A DNA stretch of 59,125 nucleotides from NCBI GenBank assembly GCA_024655825.1, contig JANLFJ010000018.1:1-59125 (forward strand). Reading direction: 5' to 3'. The stretch is from Peptococcaceae bacterium (GTDB lineage: Bacteria; Bacillota; Peptococcia; DRI-13; PHAD01). The notes under the pieces were generated by a model that saw only the letters and a list, made by a program, of their open reading frames with translations, made no database searches and had not been told where the DNA came from. Positions 8,551-17,017 of the stretch are shown here, piece by piece (the stretch's first letter is position 1; each line of letters starts with the position of its first letter). Position numbers and translations under genes: made by a program.

Positions 8551-9072
8551 TTATAATAGGTCTGAATGCTTAGGATAAGCAGGAACCCGCACATCAAAAG
8601 TAATCCATCCGAAATAGTACGGGTCCAGATCCGGAGTCTGTTCTTCCGGATTATAAAATCCCTGCGTTAACGGCAAATCTACCGTAATACCGGTTATGCT
8701 TCTGTTCTTTAGCACCGCAGCCCTTGTTTTGTCCATAAAATTAAGCAGGTCTCTCCAGCCTTCATTGTCTGGAGTAAATTTTTCAACATCATGAACACCA
8801 GGGCTATAAACGCAGTGTATCAGTCTGATAGATAGAGAAAGATTTTCTCCATCATCTGTAGCCTCTTCAAATGTCACAACAACACCTGGAATGGCTGATT
8901 TTATTCCAAGCGGCAAAGCTTTTTTGAACGGCATATAGGCACTGTAGGCAGTAGGATTAACTAATTCGAAACTGATAATATTGTCATCAGATGGCACTTT
9001 AAGTTTAATATTCTGGCAAACATTCTCCTGCAGCCAATCTCTGAGTTTATCTAAAATCTCAACTGTGGTCAC
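8551..9072 (-). CDS. Putative tail terminator / neck protein
   Basis: A 173-residue protein of no certain family. It lies between the gp10/Z-like neck protein and the sheath, the usual place of the tail terminator. The frame could start at 9129, but AGGTG five bases before GTG at 9072, just past the previous stop, favours 9072 (start VTTVEILDKLRDWLQENV). The middle part (VVVTFEEATDDGENLSLSIRL) has alternating strands and the end (YYFGWITFDVRVPAY) resembles terminators that end in a beta strand. Function is inferred from position. Confidence 0.55.
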   Translation of the reverse strand: MTTVEILDKLRDWLQENVCQNIKLKVPSDDNIISFELVNPTAYSAYMPFKKALPLGIKSAIPGVVVTFEEATDDGENLSLSIRLIHCVYSPGVHDVEKFTPDNEGWRDLLNFMDKTRAAVLKNRSITGITVDLPLTQGFYNPEEQTPDLDPYYFGWITFDVRVPAYPKHSDLL

Positions 9073-9076
9073 GATA

Positions 9077-9712
9077 TCACCTGCCTTTGACCTTTCTGCC
9101 GATATTAAATATCTCCCTGGTGATCTCATGTTCCAGGCGTTCCCTTAAAACCTTGTTACCCGCCTCGAGGATCTGTTCTGCTATTTTTTCGTTGGTGATC
9201 ATCTGCGGAACAGATAGTGTTCGTATAATCTGAATCGGCAGCCGGCTATTCCCTACCCGCTTAAAAACGTTGTGTCGCATTTTATCGGCCGACCTTGCAC
9301 CTGTGGGTGCTATAAACGCTTTTGGGTCCGTTCTCACAGGTTTTTTCCCGCCAGTTTTTTTGATCTGAACTTTCACTTGTCGCTTACTTCTTTTTATGTT
9401 TTTGATAGGTACCGCAGGAGAATGCGGGAATCTCCCAAGGGAGAGCAGGTGGCCTTTAGAAGTGATACTTGCAGACAAGTCGGAATTTGAAGGGCGTTTG
9501 ATGTTTGCGAAGGATTTTTTGACATCGCCGGATTTGATGCTGTAAACCTTTGACACCAACTGACCGGTCTTGGCAATTATATGATCTATAGCTCTATTTA
9601 AGGCGTTTTTAGTAGCAGTACCAACCTCTTTTTCAAAACCTTTCAGTTCAATTGTCAAACGGTCAATTTGTTTGGTATCAAGGTATATCTCCGACTTTGC
9701 CACCTCACTCAC
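9077..9712 (-). CDS. Minor tail protein Z / HK97 gp10-like neck protein
   Basis: A 211-residue basic protein resembling prophage minor tail protein Z (lambda gpZ class) and gp10-like head-tail proteins. Visible are the helical start (IDRLTIELKGFEKEVGTATKNALNRAIDHI), a beta middle with K-R-S-K-R-Q-V-K-V-Q-I, and a KAFIAPTGAR segment. These proteins complete the tail end that attaches to the head. It overlaps the upstream head-closure gene by eight bases. Confidence 0.7.
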   Translation of the reverse strand: MSEVAKSEIYLDTKQIDRLTIELKGFEKEVGTATKNALNRAIDHIIAKTGQLVSKVYSIKSGDVKKSFANIKRPSNSDLSASITSKGHLLSLGRFPHSPAVPIKNIKRSKRQVKVQIKKTGGKKPVRTDPKAFIAPTGARSADKMRHNVFKRVGNSRLPIQIIRTLSVPQMITNEKIAEQILEAGNKVLRERLEHEITREIFNIGRKVKGR

Positions 9713-10019
9713 TCCTATTCTGCTGCAGGATTATCTCGTAGATCCCGCCGTCTTCCCGGCAGCTGAAAACATACATTAACCGGCCGTCAAAGACTTGGGG
9801 AGCGCCCTCTCGGGGACGCTCCCCGTAGTCTACTTTTTTAACGAAGTAAAGGATCTCCCCAATACTGATTACGTCAAACTCCTTTCTACTACGCTGCATG
9901 AGGCGGTCGTTGTCAATGATAATATTTAACGGCCGGCCGTCAATGATGTGTTGTTCAGCTAATTCATCAGTATTAAAGAACACGCCAAGATCTTTGTTTA
10001 AATCATCTTTGATGCCCAT
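9705..10019 (-). CDS. Head-closure / head-tail joining protein
   Basis: A 104-residue protein with a short N-terminal helix and then a beta-rich body (GRPLNIIIDNDRLMQ, FDVISIGEILYFVKKVDYG, QVFDGRLMYVFSCRED). Size, composition and position before the gpZ-like gene fit the lambda FII-type head-closure family. That identification is by pattern and context only. Confidence 0.55.
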   Translation of the reverse strand: MGIKDDLNKDLGVFFNTDELAEQHIIDGRPLNIIIDNDRLMQRSRKEFDVISIGEILYFVKKVDYGERPREGAPQVFDGRLMYVFSCREDGGIYEIILQQNRSE

Positions 10020-10022
10020 GAT

Positions 10023-10265
10023 TTATTTCCTTCCTTTACGACCTAGTGGAGGGTTGCGTAAAGGAGTTTCAGTTTCCTGCTCAGGCTCCTGTTCTGCTTC
10101 CTTCTCAGGGTTCTGTTCTGGCTCCTGCTCAAACTCTTTTTCCAGACAATAATATTCAGCTACGCCGTTTTTTACCAACATTGCCTCTATATCACCCAGC
10201 GAAACAATAGCTCCGTCCGGAATCAGTCCGCCGAGATGGTTATAAGGTTTAAGCAACCTAATCAT
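10023..10265 (-). CDS. Small acidic hypothetical phage protein
   Basis: An 80-residue protein. The first 45 residues (MIRLLKPYNHLGGLIPDGAIVSLGDIEAMLVKNGVAEY) look folded and recall the short joining domains found beside capsid genes. The rest is a run of Glu-Gln-Pro-Glu repeats followed by a basic end (LRNPPLGRKGRK). It lies between the DUF2190 capsid protein and head-closure genes and is probably a structural accessory. No function is assigned. Confidence 0.5.
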   Translation of the reverse strand: MIRLLKPYNHLGGLIPDGAIVSLGDIEAMLVKNGVAEYYCLEKEFEQEPEQNPEKEAEQEPEQETETPLRNPPLGRKGRK

Positions 10266-10273
10266 ACTATCAC

Positions 10274-10594
10274 CTACCCAATCTTAACCCGAGCAGTAGT
10301 CCCGGCAAGCGCTTTCGGTTCGGTTGCCCAGCCAGCTGGTACATTACCTGCTTGCACATTGGTGATGACCCGAGCATTAGGATCCCAATAAAGGGCATCG
10401 CCAACCGCAAAAGCAGTATTGTTAATGGCCGGTAACTCAAAAACGCCTGCTACATGGACTGATCCGGTTGCGCCTGCTGCAATTGCTTCGCCGGCCACCC
10501 CGATTCTGGTGGTTAAATTAACCACGTCACCATATGCAAGGGCAGCTCCACCGTTTAAGTAATCGATTGTATCACCTTTTTGAATATAAGGCAT
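10274..10594 (-). CDS. DUF2190 family capsid decoration-type protein
   Basis: A 106-residue protein (MPYIQKGDTIDYLNGGAALAYGDVV, VHVAGVFELPAINNTAFAVGDALYWD) of the DUF2190 family. Its small Gly/Ala-rich beta barrel is thought to act as a head decoration or cement protein. It lies directly after the capsid gene, as usual. GAGGAGG precedes the ATG. Confidence 0.82.
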   Translation of the reverse strand: MPYIQKGDTIDYLNGGAALAYGDVVNLTTRIGVAGEAIAAGATGSVHVAGVFELPAINNTAFAVGDALYWDPNARVITNVQAGNVPAGWATEPKALAGTTARVKIG

Positions 10595-10635
10595 ATTTTA
10601 TTCCTCCTCGCATTTTAAAATAAAGGAGCCTAAAA

Positions 10636-12576
10636 TTAGGTTCCTGCGTTCATATACAGTCCACGATAGTCAAGCACGGTTACGCCGTAGTCAATGTAAA
10701 TACGCCACTTGATTCCCAGGAAATCAAACCCGACTTGACTTTCCAGTTTCGGCATGTCGTCACCATTTAAATAAGTAACCTCAATGGTATCGACATCGGC
10801 TGGGTCAGCAGCCAAGAACCATGGGAACGGATTGCCAGGAGCAACAAGTGCATCAAGTTCAGCGTCAGCCACTAGTTCAAGAGTTCCGACAAACGGATTG
10901 ACGACGTTTTGTTGTGTTGGGATCAATGTCGCAGACAAAAACTGCTGCCCTTCAGTTTCCCAGGCTGCAGGCACAATCAGAAACTTCGGACCAATGTTCA
11001 GGATTTCATTGCCGCGCAGATTCCTTTGTGTACGCATAGCCGCACGTCCAGCGCCTACAGAGGCAACAGTAATATTTGCGCCCTGTGCGGCTAAGTTGTT
11101 ATGCGCTGCAACAAACAGCTGAAGGCCGTCAAAGATAACCGGGTTGGTCCCGAGCATCCGGTACACCAGCCGGTTAATGCCCCGACGGGCAGCCCGCACA
11201 TAGGCCTCCGGTACCCGAGTCAGAACGCCGATATCATCGTTGATGAGGGCCTGGCGGGTCATACCGAATTCACGGCCAAAGGTAGCAATCGCTTTGTTGA
11301 CACCCAGGTCCTGCATTTCATCGAACTTGAACTCCCCGCTCTGGGTCATCTGCACAAGATCGCCAGCTTCAGAAATCTGATAATGAGTTACCGCCTTGAA
11401 GTCGGGGTTGCTGCCCCTGCTGGTCCATCTCTGATAAGTGGTCTGGGCGGTCCGGTAAGCAGTGGCCATAGTCTTATTTACGGCGTTAGACAAAATGCTG
11501 GCAAACTGACTGTCCGGTGCCAAGGCCTCCCGGAAAAGCGTATCATTGTCCAAACGATGGGCATTCGCCCGGCCAGTCCGAACCAAACATTCAATTGCAA
11601 GATCACGCAGTGTCATACCCCGAAGATCCCGGGCCCCATCAACAGGCTTTTCAATGGTTCTACCGGCCCGAATTAAGATGGCATCGGACGCAGCCTCCCT
11701 AAACTTATCTGCTTCATCTCTTTCAACCTGCACTCCGCCGCTTGCAGTTATCGGCTTCATTTTTTCTTTTGCTTTTCCAAGCAACGCAACACGAACCTGA
11801 TCAACTGTGGAACCTTTTTCGATGTATTCCTTAGGATCCACATCGAAATCCCTGCACATAGCTGTTATTTCGCTGACGCGCTGCCTCTCAGCCTTAACAG
11901 CTTCTTCCCTTGCAGCCGACTCATTGACGGCCTCGGGAGTTTTTATTTCTTTCTTCTCGTTTTCATACATAGCCTTTTCCTCCTTCTCTGGAATAGTTTT
12001 ATCAGCACGGCCGTCGACCGGAGCTGCCACTTCATCTGCATTTCTTCCCACACCTACCGATGGGTCTGCCGGTGTGGGTTCAATGCTAATTTCAATTGGT
12101 TCCCATTTGATTGCAATATACGCTGGGCCGGTGAATCTGCCATTTGCCGATTTTTTCCCGGCTGCAACCTCTTCCCAATTGCTGACGGAATATCCCACAG
12201 ATACTCCTTTAATTATGCCTTTATTTACTTTCTGGAATATTCTGTCACTGTCCTCATCATCGTCAAAAGTTATTTGAGCTCTCCCTTTGCGCTCTTTGGT
12301 ATCTACCCATGCCTTTTCAATTTTGGCTATTGGCATCTTCCCCAAATTCGGGTCCCGGCCATGAGCAAAAAGTACTGTGCCTACTTCAAGCAATCTTGAA
12401 AGGTCAACCGCCTCTTCATCATGAGACAATATTTCAGGACCAAACCATCTGTCATACGGCAATTCGGAAGAAAAAGAAAGCTCCACTGTTCTGGAGTTTT
12501 CGTTAATTGCTTTTATCTGAGCTTCAAATGTTCTATGTTCCCAAATTCCCGTTTTGGGTTTCTTGTGTTCCAGCAT
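10636..12576 (-). CDS. Prohead protease - major capsid protein fusion
   Basis: One 646-residue frame carries two normally separate functions. Residues 1-175 resemble an S78-type prohead protease; likely catalytic residues are His72 (LFAHGRDPN) and Ser126 (IKGVSVGY). Residues about 195-275 are charged and helical, like a scaffolding delta domain. Residues about 300-646 are a major capsid protein with FGREFGMTRQALINDD and a C-terminal E-loop/beta region, resembling gpT/HK97-fold capsids. The start at 12576 is set by GGAGGTG; the frame runs on to 12621 into the portal gene. Self-cleavage after assembly is inferred. Confidence 0.85.
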   Translation of the reverse strand: MLEHKKPKTGIWEHRTFEAQIKAINENSRTVELSFSSELPYDRWFGPEILSHDEEAVDLSRLLEVGTVLFAHGRDPNLGKMPIAKIEKAWVDTKERKGRAQITFDDDEDSDRIFQKVNKGIIKGVSVGYSVSNWEEVAAGKKSANGRFTGPAYIAIKWEPIEISIEPTPADPSVGVGRNADEVAAPVDGRADKTIPEKEEKAMYENEKKEIKTPEAVNESAAREEAVKAERQRVSEITAMCRDFDVDPKEYIEKGSTVDQVRVALLGKAKEKMKPITASGGVQVERDEADKFREAASDAILIRAGRTIEKPVDGARDLRGMTLRDLAIECLVRTGRANAHRLDNDTLFREALAPDSQFASILSNAVNKTMATAYRTAQTTYQRWTSRGSNPDFKAVTHYQISEAGDLVQMTQSGEFKFDEMQDLGVNKAIATFGREFGMTRQALINDDIGVLTRVPEAYVRAARRGINRLVYRMLGTNPVIFDGLQLFVAAHNNLAAQGANITVASVGAGRAAMRTQRNLRGNEILNIGPKFLIVPAAWETEGQQFLSATLIPTQQNVVNPFVGTLELVADAELDALVAPGNPFPWFLAADPADVDTIEVTYLNGDDMPKLESQVGFDFLGIKWRIYIDYGVTVLDYRGLYMNAGT

Positions 12577-14047
12577 TTGTTTTGCCACCTCCTGATAAAT
12601 TAATACCCAGTTCCTGGGCAAGTTTTATTTCTGCCGCTCTTTGTTTCAGGACATCTCTCCAGTCCTCGCCTCGCTCAGCGCAAATCCTTGAAAGCGTATC
12701 CTGACCAGTTTCAATAGCCTTGGCGTTTGCTGTTACTTCTTTAAGGGGATCTATCCAGCTCCAGCCCGGAGCAATCCATACATGTTTAAGGTATTTCCTG
12801 CGATTCTGCCAAAAATCTGGTATATTAAGCTGTCCAGAAAGATCAGCAGAAATCAAAAATTCGGTATATACCTCCCTGCAGAAATGTTCAATCAAAAATT
12901 GCTGCCACATCATGTATGTGCGCTGGTCCTCCAGCATTCCCTGACGAGCACTGCTATAATTCACCTGCGACATGTCCCTGGATACTGCTTCATAGGAAAG
13001 GCCCTGACCACTGCCAGCCAACCTTTGCTGCATGGATATAAAATCCTTTGCGCTGGTTGCCTGTCCTGATGGTGTAACCGCTGCTATGCTTTCACCAGGC
13101 TGGAGCTCCTGGATCATCCCAGGCGATATAGTCCGCTGCTGATAGCCACTTTGATTATCTGTTTTACCTCTGCTTATTCCTCTACCCAATGCTCCACTAG
13201 GAATTTGTTTTGTAATAAATACAGATAGGCATGCAAGGATCCTTTCTTTTACCGCAACTGCTTCAACAAATTCATTTACATCCCGGACCCGGGGCAAGGT
13301 TTTGGCCAAAGGAGGCATTTCCCGGATCTGTGTCGGCCTTGTTTTCTTCCACAGAAAAATTACTCGCTGCGCTTCTATCCTTTCAGACTTTCCTGTCCAG
13401 AATCCGTCCGGCGTATATTTCTTAAGCCAATACGCTACGGGTTTATTGTACTCATCCATTTCAATGCCGCCGATTACTCGATTGCGACCTAAGCCGGGTA
13501 AAAAATTTATTGATGTATCAAGATCGTCTACCTCTCTGGCCTGCAAACAAAACGGCACGGGACCGGTATTGGTATACACCTTTACAAAAATAATCCCACC
13601 GTCTACCTGCAATCGCCTTATTGCCATAGCCTGCATTTCCTGAAATGATTGCTGCCCGGTTATGTCACAATTACGCGGTCTGCACCATTCATCCCACAAG
13701 TCCTCAATCTTCTGATTGAGTTCTTCATCCTCAGTGCCGTCAGATTTCAACACCTTGGCCTGTACTCGTATGCCCGTTCCAACCACATTTCGTTCAAGCG
13801 GTCCGACTATAGCTTCTGCTATATCGCTGTTACGTTCAAGATCCCGGGCCCGGGCGCGGATAATATCTCTCTGTTGGCGATCTGTTTGTTCAGCTGTACC
13901 ATTTACAGGCACCCATCCAGCATTTAACCGGTCGGTATTCCCTGCATCATAAAAGCCCCTTAGAGCCTGGCGCCATGCTACACGCCTATAGGCCCATGAG
14001 GGGCTAAAAAAACCAATAGTTTTGTCAAGCCAATTCAAATAAATCAC
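12533..14047 (-). CDS. Phage portal protein (lambda-type)
   Basis: A 504-residue portal protein, the dodecameric ring at the head vertex through which DNA is packaged. Typical segments are AWRQALRGFYDAGNTDRLNAGW, the RARARDLERNSDIAEAIVGPLERNVVGTGI stretch, YNKPVAYWLKK and YSSARQGMLEDQR near residue 375. These match the lambda gpB / Phage_portal_2 family. Its 3' end overlaps the protease-capsid gene by 44 bases and its ATG overlaps the gpW-like stop. Confidence 0.92.
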   Translation of the reverse strand: MIYLNWLDKTIGFFSPSWAYRRVAWRQALRGFYDAGNTDRLNAGWVPVNGTAEQTDRQQRDIIRARARDLERNSDIAEAIVGPLERNVVGTGIRVQAKVLKSDGTEDEELNQKIEDLWDEWCRPRNCDITGQQSFQEMQAMAIRRLQVDGGIIFVKVYTNTGPVPFCLQAREVDDLDTSINFLPGLGRNRVIGGIEMDEYNKPVAYWLKKYTPDGFWTGKSERIEAQRVIFLWKKTRPTQIREMPPLAKTLPRVRDVNEFVEAVAVKERILACLSVFITKQIPSGALGRGISRGKTDNQSGYQQRTISPGMIQELQPGESIAAVTPSGQATSAKDFISMQQRLAGSGQGLSYEAVSRDMSQVNYSSARQGMLEDQRTYMMWQQFLIEHFCREVYTEFLISADLSGQLNIPDFWQNRRKYLKHVWIAPGWSWIDPLKEVTANAKAIETGQDTLSRICAERGEDWRDVLKQRAAEIKLAQELGINLSGGGKTNAGTQETQNGNLGT

Positions 14048-14253
14048 CTCCGGTCAAATACTGCTACAGAAATACTGCTACCGCTTTCTTCATACAATTG
14101 CCGCTGTAGCAGACGCCGTTCTTGGTATAGGATGTAAAGGTCCGGGCGTCTCAATCGTTTGCTGCCTATTTGATATTCTTGGGCCCCATTTTCAATAGCC
14201 TTAATAGCTGCATTTATTTGCTCCAGTTGTTCTTGTACCGTCATCTGATCCAC
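14044..14253 (-). CDS. gpW-like head-tail joining protein (DUF6148-like)
   Basis: A 69-residue protein (MDQMTVQEQLEQINAAIKAIENGAQEYQIGSKRLRRPDLYILYQERRLLQRQL) with two helices around a short RLRRPDL hairpin, the gpW pattern. It lies between large terminase and portal, as W does in lambda. It probably joins head to tail. A second in-frame ATG at 14244 is possible. Confidence 0.75.
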   Translation of the reverse strand: MDQMTVQEQLEQINAAIKAIENGAQEYQIGSKRLRRPDLYILYQERRLLQRQLYEESGSSISVAVFDRR

Positions 14254-16112
14254 CCGCCTTTCTGTTTAATCCAGGATTCCCCGGCCTTGATAAAGTTATC
14301 TTGAACAGGTTTTGGTTCCGGTCTTGGTCCCTCTCTAGAAGCCTCCTCTGGTCGCAAATACCGAACATGCAATAAATCAGCAGCCAAAGCACAATAAACC
14401 TCTGCATCAAGATAGTGGTTAGCCGCATGGCTGCTCTTGGGTTTCCAAGTCTCAACTTCTCGGCCAGCTCTTTTCTCGATAATCTTTTCCTCGGCGCAAA
14501 TCTGCTCAGCGTATTCCCGGTCACAACCTTTGTATACCATCCATGAACCAGGTCCGTTTGGCCGGTTCAACCTGCCAGCAATCATGTCTTTGTACTGGTT
14601 GCCATCAACCAGATACAGCCTCATTCCATAGGCTTTACTATCGGTTTTATCTATAGTGCTGATCTTGTACCTGCTGAGTAACGGGATTGAACTCCCTTTA
14701 ACCGGTACAGCCCATTCCTGATTAGTCACAATGAAGTCATAAACCTCATCAGTCCTGTCTCCGGAGTCTATGGCAGCCAGATTAACTAAAAACTCCTGAC
14801 CACTACGGTTCTTCCATGACAGATTCATAATGTACTCGATCTCATCCCAGGTATCAGCTACGCCGTGAGCAATATTCCAGGAGGTCATTGAAGTGCCCCA
14901 AGCGCGAATTGTGTAGTAAAAATGGTCCTTCTGAACGTCCACACCTGCTGTAATCAACAAGGTACCGTCAGGGACCACTCCTTCTTCGTATTCACTTTGT
15001 CGCTCAAGAACAATATCTGAATTCATCTTAACCTCAGTATTTTCCCATGGCTCAGCCAGCCATGAATTAACGAAGTTCATAAGCAACTCCGGAAAGTCTT
15101 TTGACCTAATAAATTCATAGGCTACATCTCCAAATCTAACCCAGGGTGAATATATCGCATTAAGATAAAAAGCTGTTTTCCTAGATCCTCTTTTTATTTC
15201 TGACTCCCATCGGCCTGCTCGGAGCATTCCCGGCTTATGGCCATCAGTGATAATTCCGTGGCACGTTTCGCATTCATAATATGCTGTTGCTTGGACTTCC
15301 TCCGGAGTCTTAGCTGTTTTGGGCCATTTTATCTGCTTGAATCTAAAGGTCTGGTATTGGCCACAATGAGGACAAGGAACATAAAACTTTCTTTGATCGT
15401 CAGCCGCTTCCCATTCCTGCCAGATTGGTCCTGACTTTCTAGTTGGAGTTGAAGTCTGAAATACCTTCTTGTTATGTGCAAAGGTCTTAGTCCGCTCTTT
15501 GGCCAGACTCCGGGGATCTGCCTCTTTACCTGCACTCGGAGGGTACTTGTCTACTTCGTCCATAAGCAGATATCTTATCGGCCTTGAGGCAAGAGAAGCA
15601 GGAGAATTAGCACCTGACAAAACCACATACATTCCATCAAACTGAAGCTCTAGTATCTTGCTTTCTCGTTCCTGATATCTCTCACGCAGAACAGGAGATA
15701 AATTAATCATCGGCTGCACTCTGTTCTTGCTAGTAAACTCTGCTAGCTCTAGCGTTGGGTACACTATCAGAGAGGGGCTAGGATCCTGGGCGATGATATA
15801 GCCAACTATGTTGTTTAAGCATTCTGTTCCACCAACCTGGGTAGGCTTGACAAAGATAATCTCTTCGATGTCCGGATCTGTAAAGGCGTCCATGATCCCT
15901 TGGAGATATGGAGTGCGATCCGTTCTCCACGGACCAGGTTCAGCCGAAGTTTTGGCATCAAGAACCCGGTATTTATTAGCCCACTCAGATACGGTTAAAC
16001 GCTCTGGCGGCTTAAATATTTTTAAAGCTTTAAACAGCCACTCTGGCCACTCATGCCTTGGCTTTCTTTTTTGGTGTGTAGACTCCATCAATACTGATTT
16101 GTTCGAGAGCAT
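14241..16112 (-). CDS. Terminase large subunit, GpA family
   Basis: A 623-residue packaging ATPase-nuclease. The N-terminal ATPase region has FVKPTQVGGTE as the modified Walker A (near residue 85) and LLMDEVDKYP as Walker B; zinc-binding CPHCGQ and CETC pairs follow. The C-terminal nuclease region has TAGVDVQKD and the NHYLDAEVYCA end. It would form the packaging motor with the small subunit and cut DNA at cos or pac sites. The start is uncertain: ATG 16112 has only CGGAG eleven bases upstream, and an internal ATG at 16088 is possible. Confidence 0.92.
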   Translation of the reverse strand: MLSNKSVLMESTHQKRKPRHEWPEWLFKALKIFKPPERLTVSEWANKYRVLDAKTSAEPGPWRTDRTPYLQGIMDAFTDPDIEEIIFVKPTQVGGTECLNNIVGYIIAQDPSPSLIVYPTLELAEFTSKNRVQPMINLSPVLRERYQERESKILELQFDGMYVVLSGANSPASLASRPIRYLLMDEVDKYPPSAGKEADPRSLAKERTKTFAHNKKVFQTSTPTRKSGPIWQEWEAADDQRKFYVPCPHCGQYQTFRFKQIKWPKTAKTPEEVQATAYYECETCHGIITDGHKPGMLRAGRWESEIKRGSRKTAFYLNAIYSPWVRFGDVAYEFIRSKDFPELLMNFVNSWLAEPWENTEVKMNSDIVLERQSEYEEGVVPDGTLLITAGVDVQKDHFYYTIRAWGTSMTSWNIAHGVADTWDEIEYIMNLSWKNRSGQEFLVNLAAIDSGDRTDEVYDFIVTNQEWAVPVKGSSIPLLSRYKISTIDKTDSKAYGMRLYLVDGNQYKDMIAGRLNRPNGPGSWMVYKGCDREYAEQICAEEKIIEKRAGREVETWKPKSSHAANHYLDAEVYCALAADLLHVRYLRPEEASREGPRPEPKPVQDNFIKAGESWIKQKGGWIR

Positions 16113-16593
16113 CTATTGTCAGCTCCGTTATCATTTTCTCAATCCTCCTAGCCGTTAATGAATCGACGAAAGGGGATAACTCAGTGGCAATCCGCCGGCT
16201 ATAACCCAGCATCGATCTTTTTAAAACAACAAAAAATTGCTGAAGTACAGCAGTGATTTCTTCTTTGCGTACGTATTCACCCTGAATAATGGCGTTCTTA
16301 AACTCGGCCTCGTTTGCCTTTTGTTCTTTGAGTCTAGCTTCATGCTCCATGATTATTTGATTTAGAGATTTTTCTTTTGCTTCAGCTTCGGTCTTAACTC
16401 CCCCGGGAGTGAGTACCCCTTTCCATATCAGAACGTCACGAACGCACCACCAGCCCCTGGCCTCTTTAGGGCATCCCTGGGACTCCCAAAGCGAAAATGC
16501 CTGTTGTGTTATTCCCAGTACTTCTGTAAGGGCGGCCGTGGTTAAACAGAGTTTCCCGTTCAGATATTTTGCAAATTGCTTTTTGGGCGACAT
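16051..16593 (-). CDS. Terminase small subunit (Nu1-like)
   Basis: A 180-residue protein with an N-terminal winged-helix segment (LTTAALTEVLGITQQAFSLWESQGCP, then GWWCVRDVLIW) like lambda Nu1, which binds the packaging site. It is followed by a long charged helix (about residues 75-110) for oligomerisation and large-subunit contact. It overlaps the large terminase gene. The recognition site probably lies in the G-rich segment just upstream. Confidence 0.8.
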   Translation of the reverse strand: MSPKKQFAKYLNGKLCLTTAALTEVLGITQQAFSLWESQGCPKEARGWWCVRDVLIWKGVLTPGGVKTEAEAKEKSLNQIIMEHEARLKEQKANEAEFKNAIIQGEYVRKEEITAVLQQFFVVLKRSMLGYSRRIATELSPFVDSLTARRIEKMITELTIDALEQISIDGVYTPKKKAKA

Positions 16594-16640
16594 AAAATCA
16601 CATCCTCACAATAAAACAAGCAAAAATTTTAATTTATACT

Positions 16641-16697
16641 GAGATGATTTCCGGGCCTCGCTAGACCCGCATCTCCCCCACCCCTCAAGAAGGACCC
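16641..16697 (-). other. Candidate packaging (cos/pac) region upstream of small terminase
   Basis: This GC-rich stretch, in otherwise AT-rich flanks, contains GGGGTGGGGG on the minus strand (16684-16675) and a GGGTCTAGCGAGGCCC segment. It has no open frame and directly precedes the small terminase gene, where Nu1/GpA phages carry the packaging site. The same ten bases recur at 17448-17439 beyond the HicAB cassette. This is inference from position and composition only. Confidence 0.35.
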
Positions 16698-16703
16698 ATG
16701 AAA

Positions 16704-16749
16704 TTACGTAATTTACATAATTTCTATTGACATTACGTAAATTACGTAA
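16704..16749 (+). promoter_or_regulatory. HicAB operator: four TTACGTAA-type boxes
   Basis: Palindromic octamers TTACGTAA occur at 16704-16711, 16733-16740 and 16742-16749, with a one-mismatch copy (TTACATAA) at 16713-16720. Within each pair the starts are nine bases apart, and the two pairs are 29 bases apart. The second pair fills the spacer between -35 and -10. HicB antitoxins repress their own promoters through such sites, so autoregulation by the HicB encoded here is inferred. Confidence 0.75.
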
Positions 16750-16755
16750 TATAAT
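16727..16755 (+). promoter_or_regulatory. hicAB promoter
   Basis: A consensus promoter: TTGACA at 16727-16732, a 17-base spacer, and TATAAT at 16750-16755. It points at hicA, whose ATG is 28 bases downstream of the -10 and preceded by AAAGGAGG. Both hexamers match the sigma-A consensus exactly, so the cassette can be expressed from the prophage independently of phage late transcription. Confidence 0.9.
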
Positions 16756-16782
16756 TAAATCAGAAAGGAGGTACATAAACCG

Positions 16783-16959
16783 ATGAAAAGACGGGACTTG
16801 ATAAGAAAACTCAAAGCTAACGGTTACAAAATAGCAAGAGAAGGCCACGACCACACAATATTCACAGCTCCAAACAGACGTCCAGTACAAGTCCCAAGGC
16901 ACAATGAAATTAACGAAAACACAGCAAGAAAAATCCTCAAGGACGCGGGGTTGCAATAG
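16783..16959 (+). CDS. hicA: HicA-type toxin (mRNA interferase)
   Basis: A 58-residue protein, MKRRDLIRKLKANGYKIAR then EGHDHTIF and a QVPRHNEI segment. This is the HicA pattern: a basic N-terminal helix, the G-x-x-H-x-x-F/Y region with the catalytic His (H22/H24 here), and the V-P-x-H-x-x-E-I strand. HicA folds as a dsRBD-like domain and cleaves mRNA when HicB is absent. It has a good SD and lies 58 bases before hicB under one promoter. Size is normal. Confidence 0.9.
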   Translation: MKRRDLIRKLKANGYKIAREGHDHTIFTAPNRRPVQVPRHNEINENTARKILKDAGLQ

Positions 16960-17017
16960 ACCCCGCAAACCGGAGGAATAAAAATATAAAAGTAGAGTTT
17001 AGAAGGAGGTAAAATCT

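Noticed and set aside
11101-11676. 191-residue plus-strand open frame
   Set aside because: It lies wholly antisense to the capsid gene, has no SD or recognisable domain, and shares the pattern of other shadow frames.
16606-16968. 120-residue minus-strand open frame across the HicA region
   Set aside because: It is antisense to the clearly identified HicA gene and promoter and has biased, non-protein-like composition.
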